Shown here one piece after another: positions 41,497 to 50,755 of a stretch of DNA of 64,000 bases. Origin of the DNA: Streptomyces sp. CB02366 (GTDB taxonomy: Bacteria; Actinomycetota; Actinomycetes; Streptomycetales; Streptomycetaceae); NCBI RefSeq assembly GCF_001905905.1, contig NZ_LIVT01000009.1, positions 124,001-188,000 on the forward strand, in the 5' to 3' direction. Within the stretch, counting starts at the first letter, position 1. Every line of letters begins with the position of its first letter. The notes under the pieces are model-generated. The model had not been told where the DNA came from. It ran no database searches and saw nothing but the letters and a program-made list of their open reading frames with translations. The translations under genes were made by a program, and so were the position numbers.

Positions 41497-42792
41497 ATGG
41501 CGGCCATGCTGGACGCGGCGGAACGGCTGGACCGGGGCGGGCTGGAGGCCCTGCAACTGGACCGGCTGAGGGCCACGCTGCACCACGCCTATGCCAACGT
41601 CCCCTTCTACCGGGCGGCGTTCGACCGGGCGGGGGTGCGGCCCGAGGACTGCCGGTCGCTCGCGGACCTGGCCCGGTTCCCGTTCACGGTGAAGGCGGAT
41701 CTGCGGGACAACTACCCCTTCGGCATGTTCGCCGTACCGGAGCACGAGGTGCGCAGGATCCACGCCTCCAGCGGCACGACGGGACGTCCGACGGTCGTGG
41801 GGTACACCGGACGGGACCTGGACACCTGGGCCGACGTGGTGGCCCGGTCGATCCGGGCGGCGGGCGGGCGGCCCGGCCACAAGGTCCATGTGGCGTACGG
41901 CTACGGGCTGTTCACCGGAGGGCTGGGCGCGCACTACGGGGCGGAGCGGCTCGGCTGCACGGTGATCCCGGCCTCCGGGGGCATGACCGCGCGCCAGGTC
42001 CGGCTGATCCAGGACTTCCGGCCGGAGATCATCATGGTCACGCCGTCCTACATGCTGACGCTGCTGGACGAGTTCGAACGGCAGGGGGTCGATCCGCGCT
42101 CCACGTCCCTGGAGGTCGGGATCTTCGGCGCGGAGCCGTGGACCGAGGGGATGCGCCGGGAGATCGAGGACCGGTTCGCCATCGACGCGGTGGACATCTA
42201 CGGGCTCTCGGAGGTGATGGGGCCGGGGGTGGCTCAGGAGTGCGTGGAGACGAAGGACGGGCTGCACATCTGGGAGGACCATTTCTACCCGGAGGTGGTG
42301 GACCCGTTCACCGGCGAGGTGCTGCCGGACGGCGAGGAGGGGGAGTTGGTCTTCACCTCGCTGACCAAGGAGGCGATGCCGGTGGTCCGCTACCGCACCC
42401 GGGACCTGACACGGCTGCTGCCGGGGACGGCGCGGACGTTCCGCCGGATGGAGAAGGTCACCGGTCGCAGCGACGACATGGTGATCCTGCGCGGGGTCAA
42501 CCTCTTCCCCACCCAGATCGAGGAGATCGTGCTCCGTACGCCCGCCGTCGCCCCGCACTTCCAGCTGCGGCTGACCCGGCACGGGCGGCTCGACGCGCTG
42601 ACGGTGTTCGCGGAGGCGCGGGCCGGCGCGACGCCCGAGGAGCGGGAGAGGGCGGCGCGCTCCATCGTGGCGGCGGTGAAGGACGGCATCGGGGTGTCGG
42701 TGAGCGTCGAGATCGTGGACCCGGAGTCGCTGGAGCGCTCGGTGGGCAAGATCCGGCGGATCGTGGACCTGCGGGAGTCCGGTGGCGCATAG
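41497..42792 (+). CDS. paaK: Phenylacetate-CoA ligase
   Basis: A 431-aa adenylate-forming enzyme that activates phenylacetate with ATP and CoA. It shows the PaaK hallmarks: FPFTVKADLRDNYPFGMF, the P-loop ASSGTTGRPTVVGYT, YGLSEVMGPGVAQEC, RYRTRDLTRLLPG and the C-terminal VGKIRRIVD lysine. Length fits PaaK. GGAAGGAAGG precedes ATG 41497. The rest of the paa catabolic operon is not adjacent, so this copy may serve another aryl acid or secondary metabolism. A TetR-type palindrome upstream suggests regulated expression. Confidence 0.93.
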   Translation: MAAMLDAAERLDRGGLEALQLDRLRATLHHAYANVPFYRAAFDRAGVRPEDCRSLADLARFPFTVKADLRDNYPFGMFAVPEHEVRRIHASSGTTGRPTVVGYTGRDLDTWADVVARSIRAAGGRPGHKVHVAYGYGLFTGGLGAHYGAERLGCTVIPASGGMTARQVRLIQDFRPEIIMVTPSYMLTLLDEFERQGVDPRSTSLEVGIFGAEPWTEGMRREIEDRFAIDAVDIYGLSEVMGPGVAQECVETKDGLHIWEDHFYPEVVDPFTGEVLPDGEEGELVFTSLTKEAMPVVRYRTRDLTRLLPGTARTFRRMEKVTGRSDDMVILRGVNLFPTQIEEIVLRTPAVAPHFQLRLTRHGRLDALTVFAEARAGATPEERERAARSIVAAVKDGIGVSVSVEIVDPESLERSVGKIRRIVDLRESGGA

Positions 42793-42955
42793 GGGCGTCG
42801 CGGGTCCGGCCGGCGCGCTCCGCGTCGGCCCGGGGCCCGGAGGAGGACGGGTTCGGCGCCGGGCGCGTACCGGCCGGCCCTCGCCCCCTGGCCGGTCCTC
42901 GCCCCCGGTCGCCCTCGGCGCCCGGCCGGGCGGGCTCCCCCGGCCCGCCCCGGCC

Positions 42956-44461
42956 TCAGCCCAACTCGTCCCGCAGTCGCCGCTTGAGGATCTTCCCGCT
43001 GGCGTTGCGCGGGAGGGCGTCCACGAACACGATGCGCTTGGGCGCCTTGAAGGCGGGGAGCTTCTCGCGGGCGTGGGCGATGAGTTCGTCCTCGTCCGCG
43101 CTCGTCCCGCCGCGCCGGACGACGACGGCGGTGACGGCCTCGATCCAGCGGTCGTCGGGCAGCCCGACGACCGCGGCCTCCGCGACGGCCGGGTGGGTGT
43201 AGAGGGCGTCCTCGACCTGGCGGGAGGCGACGAGCACGCCGCCGGAGTTGATGACGTCCTTGACCCGGTCGACGACGGTGAGGAAGCCCTCCGCGTCGCG
43301 GACGGCGAGGTCGCCGGAGTGGAACCAGCCGCCGCGGAAGGCCGCGGCCGTCTCCTCGGGCTTCTCCCAGTAGCCGGAGCACAGTTGGGGCGAGCGGTAG
43401 ACGACCTCGCCGGGGGTTCCGTCCGGAGCGTCCTCCCCCTTCTCGTCGACGACCCGCGCCTCGACGAAGAGGACCGGGCGGCCGCAGGACTCCATCCGGC
43501 CCTCGTGCTCGTCGGGGCCGAGCACGGTGGCGAGCGGGCCGATCTCGCTCTGGCCGAAGCAGTTGTAGAAGGCCAGGTGCGGAAGGCGCTCGCGCAGGCT
43601 TTCCAGGACGGGTACGGGCATGATCGAGGCCCCGTAGAACGCCTTGCGCAGACCGCCGAGGTCGCGGGTGGCGAACTCCGGGTGGTTGGCGAGGCCGATC
43701 CAGACGGTGGGCGGGGCGAACAGACTGTCGGCCAGGCCCGCTTCGACGAGGTCGAAGATCCGGCCGGCGTCCGGGGCGTCCAGGATGGTGTTCTCCGCTC
43801 CCACCGCCAGGTACGGCAGCAGGAACACGTGCATCTGGGCCGAGTGGTAGAGCGGCAGGGAGTGCACGGGCCGGTCGGTCGCGGCGAGGGACAGCGCGGT
43901 GATCGCGCTGACGTACTCGTGGACCAGGGCCCCGTGCGTCATCATCGCCCCCTTGGGGAGCGCGGTGGTGCCGGACGTGTACAGCAGCTGCACCAGGTCC
44001 TCGGAGGCGGGCGGGCGCTTCGGGGTGAAGGGCCGCTCGGTCTCCAGGGCGTCGAGCAGTGAGCCGGGGGCGTCGCGCAGCGCGCGTGCCGGGAGCCCGG
44101 CGGGGAGCCGCCCGGCCAGGTCCGGGTCGGTCAGCACGAGGGCGGAGCCGGACTGGTCGAGGAGGTAGGCGAGGTCGTCGCCGGTGAGGTTCTGGTTGAC
44201 CGGTACGTGGACGAGCCCGGCCCGCGCACAGGCGAGGAAGCCGATCAGGTAGGCGTCGGAGTTGTGCGCGTAGGCGGCCACCCGGTCGCCGAAAGCCAGT
44301 CCGTGCTCCTCGGTGAGGACGGCTGCGGCCGTGGAGACGGCGGCCTCCAGGGAGCCGTAGGTCCAGGCCCGGTCGGCGTACCGTACGGCGGTCCGGGCGG
44401 GGGTGCGCCGGGCGCTGCGGGTGAGGACGCCGTCCACGGTGCTGCTGCGTACACCTGTCAT
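42956..44461 (-). CDS. AMP-forming acyl-CoA synthetase (FadD-like)
   Basis: A 501-aa ANL-superfamily ligase. Motifs: P-loop YTSGTTALPKGAMMTH, FYNCFGQSEIGP, the ATP-binding GWFHSGDLAVRD, the hinge VVDRVKDVINSGG and the C-terminal catalytic lysine in RNASGKILKRRL. It activates a carboxylic acid, most likely a fatty or aryl acid, to an acyl-CoA. ATG 44461 starts TGVRSSTVDGVL. It is convergent with paaK, with a 163-bp gap, and divergent from the TTA-containing acylase gene. Side-by-side activating enzymes and an amide acylase hint at acyl-side-chain recycling, which is inference. Confidence 0.9.
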   Translation of the reverse strand: MTGVRSSTVDGVLTRSARRTPARTAVRYADRAWTYGSLEAAVSTAAAVLTEEHGLAFGDRVAAYAHNSDAYLIGFLACARAGLVHVPVNQNLTGDDLAYLLDQSGSALVLTDPDLAGRLPAGLPARALRDAPGSLLDALETERPFTPKRPPASEDLVQLLYTSGTTALPKGAMMTHGALVHEYVSAITALSLAATDRPVHSLPLYHSAQMHVFLLPYLAVGAENTILDAPDAGRIFDLVEAGLADSLFAPPTVWIGLANHPEFATRDLGGLRKAFYGASIMPVPVLESLRERLPHLAFYNCFGQSEIGPLATVLGPDEHEGRMESCGRPVLFVEARVVDEKGEDAPDGTPGEVVYRSPQLCSGYWEKPEETAAAFRGGWFHSGDLAVRDAEGFLTVVDRVKDVINSGGVLVASRQVEDALYTHPAVAEAAVVGLPDDRWIEAVTAVVVRRGGTSADEDELIAHAREKLPAFKAPKRIVFVDALPRNASGKILKRRLRDELG

Positions 44462-44614
44462 GGCGTGATCCTGTGCGGCGGGCCCCCGCGGGGTCAAGAG
44501 GCCGGATACCGACCAGACGGTTGACAGCCGCCGCGGCTCCCTGGCTGAGTGGCGCGTGGCTGTCCGGGCGGTCCGGAGCGGCCGCCGTGCCACCCGTACC
44601 GCTGGAGGAACACC

Positions 44615-47029
44615 GTGACGTTACGCAACCGTCTGAGACTGCTCGGGGTAGCCGGTCTCGCCCTGTTCACCGTGTCGGCGTCGCTGCCGCCGGCCACCGC
44701 GTCCGGGACCGGGGCGGAGCGGCGCCCGTCCGGCGGCGGTCTCTCCGCCGTCATCCGGTACACGGAGTACGGCATCCCGCACATCGTGGCGAAGGACTAC
44801 GCGCAGCTCGGCTTCGGCACCGGCTGGGCCCAGGCCGCCGACCAGGTGTGCACCCTGGCGGACGGCTTCCTCACCGTGCGCGGCGAGCGGTCGCGGTACT
44901 TCGGGCCGGACGCCGCCACGGACTTCTCGCTCTCCTCGGCGGCGACGAACCTCTCCAGCGACCTGTACTTCCGGGGCGTCCGGGACAGCGGCACGGTGGA
45001 GAGGCTGCTCAGGGCCCCCGCTCCCGCCGGTCCGAGCCGGGACGTGAAGGAGACGATGCGGGGGTTCGCCGCCGGGTACAACGCGTGGATCGCGCAGAAC
45101 CGGATCACCGATCCGGCCTGCCGGGGCGCGTCCTGGGTGCGCCCGGTGACGGCGCTGGACGTGGCGGCGCGCGGGTACGCGCTGGCCGTGCTCGGCGGTC
45201 AGGGGCGCGGCATCGACGGCATCACCGCCGCGCGGCCGCCGTCCGCCGCGCCCCCGGCGGCCGGCGCCACCCCCGAGGAAGCCGCGGCGGCGGCGAAGCG
45301 CCTGCTGTCGACGCGGAACGCGGACATGGGCTCCAACGCGGTCGCCTTCGACGGCTCCACCACGGTGAACGGGCGCGGGCTGCTGCTCGGCAACCCGCAC
45401 TACCCGTGGCAGGGCGGGCGGCGCTTCTGGCAGGCGCACCAGACGATCCCCGGCGAGCTGAACGTGGCGGGCGCCTCCCTGCTGGGCGCGACCACGGTCT
45501 CGATCGGGCACAACGCGGACGTGGCGTGGAGCCATACGGTGGCCACCGGTGTGACGCTGAACCTGCATCAGCTCACCCTCGATCCGGCCGACCCCACCGT
45601 CTACCTGGTGGACGGGAAGCCCGAGCGGATGACGCGGCGGACCGTGAACGTCCCCGTGAAGGACGCCGCCCCCGTGAAGCGCACCCAGTGGTGGACGCGC
45701 TACGGCCCCGTCACCACCTCCCTGGGCGCGGGGCTGCCGTTGCCGTGGACGGCGAGCACGGCGTACGCGCTGAACGACCCGAACGCGGTGAACATGCGGA
45801 TGGCCGACACGGGGCTGGGATTCGCGAAGGCCCGGTCCACGGCGGACGTCGAGCGTTCGCTGCGCCGCAACCAGGGGCTGCCGTGGGTGAACACGATCGC
45901 GGCGGACCGGGCGGGACACTCGTTCTTCGCCCAGTCGCAGGTGCTGCCGAGGATCACCGACGAGCTGGCGCAGCGCTGCTCGACGCCGCTCGGCCGGGCG
46001 ACGTATCCCGCCTCCGGCCTGGCGGTGCTGGACGGTTCGCGGAAGGACTGCGCGCCGGGCAGCGACCGGAACGCGGTGCAGCCGGGGATCTTCGGGCCGG
46101 ACCGGATGCCCGTGCTGAGGAACCTGCCCTATGTGGAGAACTCCAACGACAGCGCCTGGCTGACCAACGCGGACCGGCCGCTGACGGGGTACGAGCGGGT
46201 CTTCGGCACCGTCGCGACCCCCCGGTCGGTGCGGACGCGCGGCGCGATCGAGGACGTCACGGCGATGGCGCGGGAGGGCCGCCTCGGGGTGCGGGACCTG
46301 CAACGGCAGCAGTTCGCCAACCGGGCGCCGGCCGGTGACCTGGTCGCCTCCGACGCGGCGGCGTGGTGTGCGGCGCTGCCCGGCGGCACGGCCGTGGGCT
46401 CGGAGGGCACACCGGTGGACGTGTCGGACGCCTGCCGGGTGCTGCGGCGCTGGGACCGGTCCACGGACAGCGACAGCCGGGGTGCGCTGCTCTTCGACCG
46501 GTTCTGGCGCAGGGCGTCGTCGGCGCCCGCCGCGGAGCTGTGGCGGACGCCGTTCGACCCGGCCGATCCGGTACGCACCCCGCGCGGCCTGAACACCGCC
46601 GCGCCGAGGCTCGGCAAGGCGCTGGCGGACGCGGTGGCGGAGCTGCGGGCGGCGGGCATCGCGCTCGACGCCCCGCTGGGGAAGCACCAGTTCGTCGAAC
46701 GCGACGGCGAGCGGTTCCCGGTCGGCGGCGGTACGGAGTCGCTGGGCGTCTGGAACAAGACCGAGCCGGTGTGGAACCCGTCGGGCGGCGGTTACACGGA
46801 GGTGTCGGCGGGTTCCAGCTACATCCAGGCGGTCGGCTGGGACGACAGCCGCTGCCCGGTGGCGCGGACGCTGCTGACGTACTCCCAGTCGGAGAACCCG
46901 AAGTCGCCGCATTACAGCGACCAGACCCGGTTGTACGCGGGTGAGCGCTGGGTGGCGTCGCGGTTCTGCGAGAAGGACATCGCCCGCTCGCCCGCGCTGC
47001 GGGTGGTGCGGGTGCACGAGCGGCGGTAG
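44615..47029 (+). CDS. Penicillin acylase-family N-terminal-nucleophile acylase (AHL/lipopeptide acylase-like), TTA codon 3
   Basis: An 804-aa secreted amidohydrolase. A signal peptide (LRLLGVAGLALFTVSASL) precedes the alpha chain (VIRYTEYGIPHIVAKDYAQL), a spacer, and the beta chain that begins at the nucleophile Ser of DMGSNAVAF, where autoproteolysis between Gly and Ser is expected. HNADVAWSHTVA and ENSNDSAWLTNADRPL are further family motifs. Relatives are AhlM of Streptomyces and aculeacin/cyclic lipopeptide acylases, which remove acyl chains from homoserine lactones or antibiotics. GTG 44615 has GGAGGA 5 nt upstream. The third codon is TTA (44621-44623), so synthesis should depend on bldA. 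Confidence 0.92.
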   Translation: MTLRNRLRLLGVAGLALFTVSASLPPATASGTGAERRPSGGGLSAVIRYTEYGIPHIVAKDYAQLGFGTGWAQAADQVCTLADGFLTVRGERSRYFGPDAATDFSLSSAATNLSSDLYFRGVRDSGTVERLLRAPAPAGPSRDVKETMRGFAAGYNAWIAQNRITDPACRGASWVRPVTALDVAARGYALAVLGGQGRGIDGITAARPPSAAPPAAGATPEEAAAAAKRLLSTRNADMGSNAVAFDGSTTVNGRGLLLGNPHYPWQGGRRFWQAHQTIPGELNVAGASLLGATTVSIGHNADVAWSHTVATGVTLNLHQLTLDPADPTVYLVDGKPERMTRRTVNVPVKDAAPVKRTQWWTRYGPVTTSLGAGLPLPWTASTAYALNDPNAVNMRMADTGLGFAKARSTADVERSLRRNQGLPWVNTIAADRAGHSFFAQSQVLPRITDELAQRCSTPLGRATYPASGLAVLDGSRKDCAPGSDRNAVQPGIFGPDRMPVLRNLPYVENSNDSAWLTNADRPLTGYERVFGTVATPRSVRTRGAIEDVTAMAREGRLGVRDLQRQQFANRAPAGDLVASDAAAWCAALPGGTAVGSEGTPVDVSDACRVLRRWDRSTDSDSRGALLFDRFWRRASSAPAAELWRTPFDPADPVRTPRGLNTAAPRLGKALADAVAELRAAGIALDAPLGKHQFVERDGERFPVGGGTESLGVWNKTEPVWNPSGGGYTEVSAGSSYIQAVGWDDSRCPVARTLLTYSQSENPKSPHYSDQTRLYAGERWVASRFCEKDIARSPALRVVRVHERR

Positions 47030-47109
47030 GGCGGGTTCCGGAAGTCCCGCCTGCTCGGCGCCCTCCGGGCGGACGGCGCTCCTCATCGCAACACGCCCTG
47101 GGGCGGTCT

Positions 47110-47143
47110 CCGGGGAGGGGCGTGCCGCACCCCCCCTCCCCGG
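47110..47143 (+). terminator. Hairpin terminator after the acylase gene
   Basis: CCGGGGAGGGG (47110-47120) pairs perfectly with CCCCTCCCCGG (47133-47143) across a 12-nt loop, 80 bp after the stop. Confidence 0.65.
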
Positions 47144-47225
47144 TCCGCTCCTCCCGCGGCCGGGGGGCTCGGTTCCCTCTCATGGGCGGCAGGACGCCGC
47201 AGCGGTGCCGCCCGGAAAAGGTCTA

Positions 47226-47240
47226 CTGACGCAGCGTCAG
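47226..47240. promoter_or_regulatory. Palindromic operator upstream of the beta-lactamase-fold gene
   Basis: CTGACG-CAG-CGTCAG is a perfect dyad with 6-bp arms, 167 bp before ATG 47407, in a gene-free 377-bp stretch. A second dyad, CCGGA-CCCG-TCCGG, lies near 47255-47268. Both are plausible repressor sites. Confidence 0.5.
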
Positions 47241-47406
47241 ATTCTTTGCGACTCCGGACCCGTCCGGAAACCCGGAGCCGACAGTAATCTCTCCGTCGGC
47301 AGGAACTTTCACTGCTCGACCAGATCTCGGAAGTTACTTTCGCGCGGCTCCGGACGTACGGGCGCGGCCCGGCGAGTCGGACGCCGGGCGCGGGAAGGAG
47401 TTGCGG

Positions 47407-49308
47407 ATGACCGGGGACACGCGGAACCACGGGCGGACGGCGGACGGCCGGGGCACGCACGGCGAAGGCTCCTCCGCCGGGAGCGGCATCCCCCGCCGCA
47501 GACTCGGCGGCGGGATACTGGCGGTGGGCGGCGCACTCGCGCTGACGCCGATCCCGCTGGCGGCAGCGGCCCCGCGCGGCGGGCCGGGCGCGGGGGTGGC
47601 ACAGGGACCGGCCGGCACGGGAGCGGGCATGGCATCAGGGGCGCACCGGCCCACACTCCGGTACGGCAGCGCGGCGCGCGCCGGACTGCTCCGGGGGCCG
47701 CTGGACCAGCTCGTCAGGGATGCCGAGGCGTACCTCTCCGACTCCCCCGCCCACCCCTGGTACGCGGGCGCCGTGCTGCTGGCCGGGCGGGGCGGCACCG
47801 TGGCGCTGCACCGGCCCATCGGCAAGGCGGTGCGCTACGCGGCGTACGACGAGAAGACCGACACCGGGGTGGAGTTCCCGGCGGACCGGCAGATCCCGAT
47901 GGCCACCGACACCGTCTTCGATCTGGCGTCGATCTCCAAACTGTTCACCTCGCTCCTCGCGGTCCAGCAGATCGAGCGCGGGAGGCTGGAGCTGGAGGCG
48001 ACGGTCGCCTCGTACCTCCCGGACTTCGCGGGCGGCGGCAAACAGGACATCACCGTCCGTCACCTGCTCACCCACACCTCGGGGTTCCGGTCCTGGATCC
48101 CGCTGTACAAGGAGCCGACCCGGGAGGGCAAGCTCCGGATGCTGTGGGAAGAGGTCCCCACGACCGCCCCGGGCAGCGCCTACCTCTACTCCGACCTCAA
48201 CCTGATCTCGCTCCAGCTGATCCTGGAGACGATCACGGGTCGCCCGCTCGACGCCCTGCTCCGCGACGAGATCACCGCCCCGCTGGGGATGCGCCGCACC
48301 CGCTACAACCCGCCGGCCTCCTGGAAGCCGAAGATCGCGGCGACCGAGGACGCCCGGCCCCCGTGGTCCGGGCTCGACCGCGGACTGGTCTGGGGCGAGG
48401 TGCACGACGAGAACGCCTACAGCCTGGGCGGGGTCGCGGGCCACGCCGGGGTGTTCTCCTGCGCCTGGGACCTCGCGGTGCTCGCCCGGACGCTCCTCAA
48501 CGGCGGGATCTACGGCCGCGCCCGCATCCTGTCCGAGGAATCGGTCGATCTGCTGTTCACCGACTTCAACACCGATTTCCCGGGCGACGAGCACGGCCTC
48601 GGCTTCGAGCTCTACCAGCACTGGTACATGGGCGCGATGGCCACCCCGCGCAGCGCGGGGCACACCGGGTTCACCGGCACCAGCCTGGTGCTCGACCCGA
48701 CGACCGACACCTTCCTCATCGTGCTGGGCAATTCCGTTCATCCTGTACGGAGTTGGCGCTCCGGCAGCGCCCCGCGGGTCGCGACCGCCAACCAGCTGGC
48801 GCGGGCCGTGCCGGTCGCTCCGGAACGCGGGCGCACGGCCTGGTTCTCCGGGATGGCGAGCGCCACCACGGCCACGCTCACCCTGCCTCCCCTGCGACCG
48901 CGCTCCTCCCGGCCCCGGCTGGAGTGCGCGCTGTGGTGGGACACCGAACCCGGATCCGACTCCCTGGTGCTGGAGGTGTCGACGGGGCAGGGGTGGCAGC
49001 CGGTGCCGTTCACCACCGCGGCCCGGGGCCCCGGCCGCCACCGCCCGGATCCGCAGCCGCACCCGACGGGCTCGGTGAGCGGCTGGTCGGGGCGGGTGTG
49101 GCACCGGCTGGAGGCGGACCTCTCGGCCTGGCGCGGCGAGAGCCTCCACCTGCGGTGGCGGTACACCACGGACCAGCGGTACGTGGGGCGCGGCGCGTAC
49201 GTGGGCTCCCTCCGGGTGCGCGACGGGGCCGTCACGGTCTTCGACTCCGAACGGCCCCGGGACGCGGGGCGGATCGGAGCGACGGGCTGGGTCCTGTCGG
49301 CCGACTGA
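47407..49308 (+). CDS. Tat-exported serine hydrolase, beta-lactamase/class C fold, with C-terminal jelly-roll-like domain
   Basis: A 633-aa protein. A twin-arginine-type signal (GIPRRRLGGGILAVGGALAL) is followed by a beta-lactamase-related domain (about 90-440): nucleophile motif SISKLF (SxxK), second motif YSDLN (usually YxN, here Tyr-Ser-Asp) and HTGFTG in place of KTG. These variants suggest an esterase, peptidase or acylase rather than antibiotic destruction. The last 150 residues (TAWFSGMASATTATLTLPPL onward) look like a beta-sandwich. ATG 47407 is chosen with GGAAGGAG 6 nt upstream; TTG 47401 is an alternative. Confidence 0.87.
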   Translation: MTGDTRNHGRTADGRGTHGEGSSAGSGIPRRRLGGGILAVGGALALTPIPLAAAAPRGGPGAGVAQGPAGTGAGMASGAHRPTLRYGSAARAGLLRGPLDQLVRDAEAYLSDSPAHPWYAGAVLLAGRGGTVALHRPIGKAVRYAAYDEKTDTGVEFPADRQIPMATDTVFDLASISKLFTSLLAVQQIERGRLELEATVASYLPDFAGGGKQDITVRHLLTHTSGFRSWIPLYKEPTREGKLRMLWEEVPTTAPGSAYLYSDLNLISLQLILETITGRPLDALLRDEITAPLGMRRTRYNPPASWKPKIAATEDARPPWSGLDRGLVWGEVHDENAYSLGGVAGHAGVFSCAWDLAVLARTLLNGGIYGRARILSEESVDLLFTDFNTDFPGDEHGLGFELYQHWYMGAMATPRSAGHTGFTGTSLVLDPTTDTFLIVLGNSVHPVRSWRSGSAPRVATANQLARAVPVAPERGRTAWFSGMASATTATLTLPPLRPRSSRPRLECALWWDTEPGSDSLVLEVSTGQGWQPVPFTTAARGPGRHRPDPQPHPTGSVSGWSGRVWHRLEADLSAWRGESLHLRWRYTTDQRYVGRGAYVGSLRVRDGAVTVFDSERPRDAGRIGATGWVLSAD

Positions 49309-49490
49309 GCGGCGCGGCGGGGCGCCTCGCGTGGTGGCGCGGCGCCCCGCCCGGGGCCCCCGCCACAATGGCGACGCGTCCGGTGCGCGCCGGCGTCACC
49401 ACCGGTTCATCCGGAGGCCGTTGAATGGCGCGGGCCGCGCCCGGGCGGACCGGTCCGCCGGTCCCGTGGTCGAATCCAGGAGGCACATCC

Positions 49491-49541
49491 ATGAGCAGTG
49501 TTCGGCACACCGCCCCCTCCGCCCGGGTGTCCTCCCGGTGA
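49491..49541 (+). CDS. 16-residue leader peptide overlapping the esterase start
   Basis: A short frame (MSSVRHTAPSARVSSR, then TGA) has a strong ribosome-binding site (AGGAGG, 9 nt upstream). Its stop overlaps the GTG start of the esterase gene as GTGA. The good start signal in front of a 16-codon frame, with none directly before the esterase GTG, suggests translational coupling. Confidence 0.5.
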   Translation: MSSVRHTAPSARVSSR

Positions 49542-50686
49542 CCGGCGGGCACGTTCCCGTACCGGCGAGGCGAGGGCTGCTGTACGCGGCGGCGGCCGGA
49601 GCCGCGGCGGTCTTCGCCTCGGCCCCGGACGCGTCGGCGGCCCCGCGCCCGGGCACTTCCTGGACCGCCTCGTGGGCCACCGCGCAGACCGCGCCCACGG
49701 CGGACGACCCCCTGGCATCCGCCGGTCTCACCGACGGGCTCTGCACCGCGCGGCTGCGGCTCTCGGCGGGGGGCCAGGTCCGGCTGCGGTACGCGCACGG
49801 TTTCGGAACCGCGCCGGTGCTGGTGGGCCCGGTGACCGCCGACGGGCATCCGGTCACCTTCGGCGGACGGTCGCAGGAGTGGCTCGCGGCAGGCGCGTCG
49901 CTCACCAGCGACCCGGTGGCGGGGCTGCGGGTTCCGGACGGGTCGCTGCTGACCGTCGAGACACGGCTGCCGGGCCCCACCGGCCCGCTCTCCTTCCACC
50001 GCAACACCCACGCGTGGCACCTGGTCGACGGCGTCCGGACCCGGTCCGTCCTCCTTCTCACCGGGGTCGAGACCACCGGGGCCCGCGGTCCGGTGGTCGC
50101 CGTGCTGGGCGACTCCATCGCCGAGGGCACCGGCACACCTGACGACGAGGACCTGCGCTGGCCCGACCAGTTGGCCCGCCGGCTGCCCGGCTCCGCCGTC
50201 GCCAACCTCGGGATCAGCGGCAACCGGCTGCTGCTCGACAACGACCGCTTCGGACCGGGTGCGCAGGCCCGCTTCGACCGGGACGTGCTGTCGCTGCCGG
50301 GGCTGCGCACGGTGGTGGTGCACCTGGGCGTCAACGACCTCCACCACCTGCCGGTCGAACGCGACGCGGAACGGATGGTGGCCGCGTACCGCCAACTCGC
50401 CCTGCGCGCCCGGTCCGCCGGGCTGCGGGTGGTGGGCGCCACGATCGCGCCGTTCGAGGGGTGGAGGCGCTGGACCCCGGAGCAGGACGCGGTGCGCCGC
50501 CGGGTCAACGAGGTCGTGCGCACAGGGCGGGTCTTCGACGCCGTCGCCGACGTCGACGCCGCCCTGCGCGATCCGGACCGGCCCTCCCGGCTGCTGCCCG
50601 CGTTCGACAGCGGCGACGGGCTGCATCCGGGCCCCTCCGGCCACACGGCGATCGCCGCCGCCGTCGAGCGCGGGCACCTGCGTTAG
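49538..50686 (+). CDS. Secreted SGNH/GDSL-type esterase
   Basis: A 382-aa exported hydrolase. The signal peptide (ARRGLLYAAAAGAAAVFAS) is followed by an N-terminal accessory domain (about 45-190) and an SGNH domain: block I VVAVLGDSIAEGTG with nucleophile Ser, block II LGISGNRLLL, block III VVHLGVNDLHHLP and block V SGDGLHPGPSGHTAI with the Asp/His pair. It is probably a lipase, esterase or deacetylase acting on polysaccharide or lipid esters. I choose GTG 49538, which overlaps the leader stop; the longer frame has no signal-like start. A REP-like hairpin begins at the stop codon. Confidence 0.88.
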   Translation: MTGGHVPVPARRGLLYAAAAGAAAVFASAPDASAAPRPGTSWTASWATAQTAPTADDPLASAGLTDGLCTARLRLSAGGQVRLRYAHGFGTAPVLVGPVTADGHPVTFGGRSQEWLAAGASLTSDPVAGLRVPDGSLLTVETRLPGPTGPLSFHRNTHAWHLVDGVRTRSVLLLTGVETTGARGPVVAVLGDSIAEGTGTPDDEDLRWPDQLARRLPGSAVANLGISGNRLLLDNDRFGPGAQARFDRDVLSLPGLRTVVVHLGVNDLHHLPVERDAERMVAAYRQLALRARSAGLRVVGATIAPFEGWRRWTPEQDAVRRRVNEVVRTGRVFDAVADVDAALRDPDRPSRLLPAFDSGDGLHPGPSGHTAIAAAVERGHLR

Positions 50687-50742
50687 GGCCGGTCGTCGCA
50701 CTGCCGTCGCCGCCCGACAGGCGGCAGTGCGACGACCGGCCT
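50686..50742. repeat. REP-like palindromic repeat, copy 2
   Basis: The best-preserved copy, with 20-bp perfect arms (50687-50706 and 50722-50741; tips GGCCGGTCGTCG and CGACGACCGGCC) around a 15-nt loop. It fills the gap between two convergent genes and probably serves as a shared terminator. Confidence 0.85.
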
Positions 50743-50755
50743 CAGAGGGCGCTCC

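Noticed and set aside
44621..47086. An 821-codon frame antisense to the acylase gene
   Set aside because: It is the mirror of a highly GC-biased real gene: His/Arg/Gly-rich, no domain, no ribosome-binding site.
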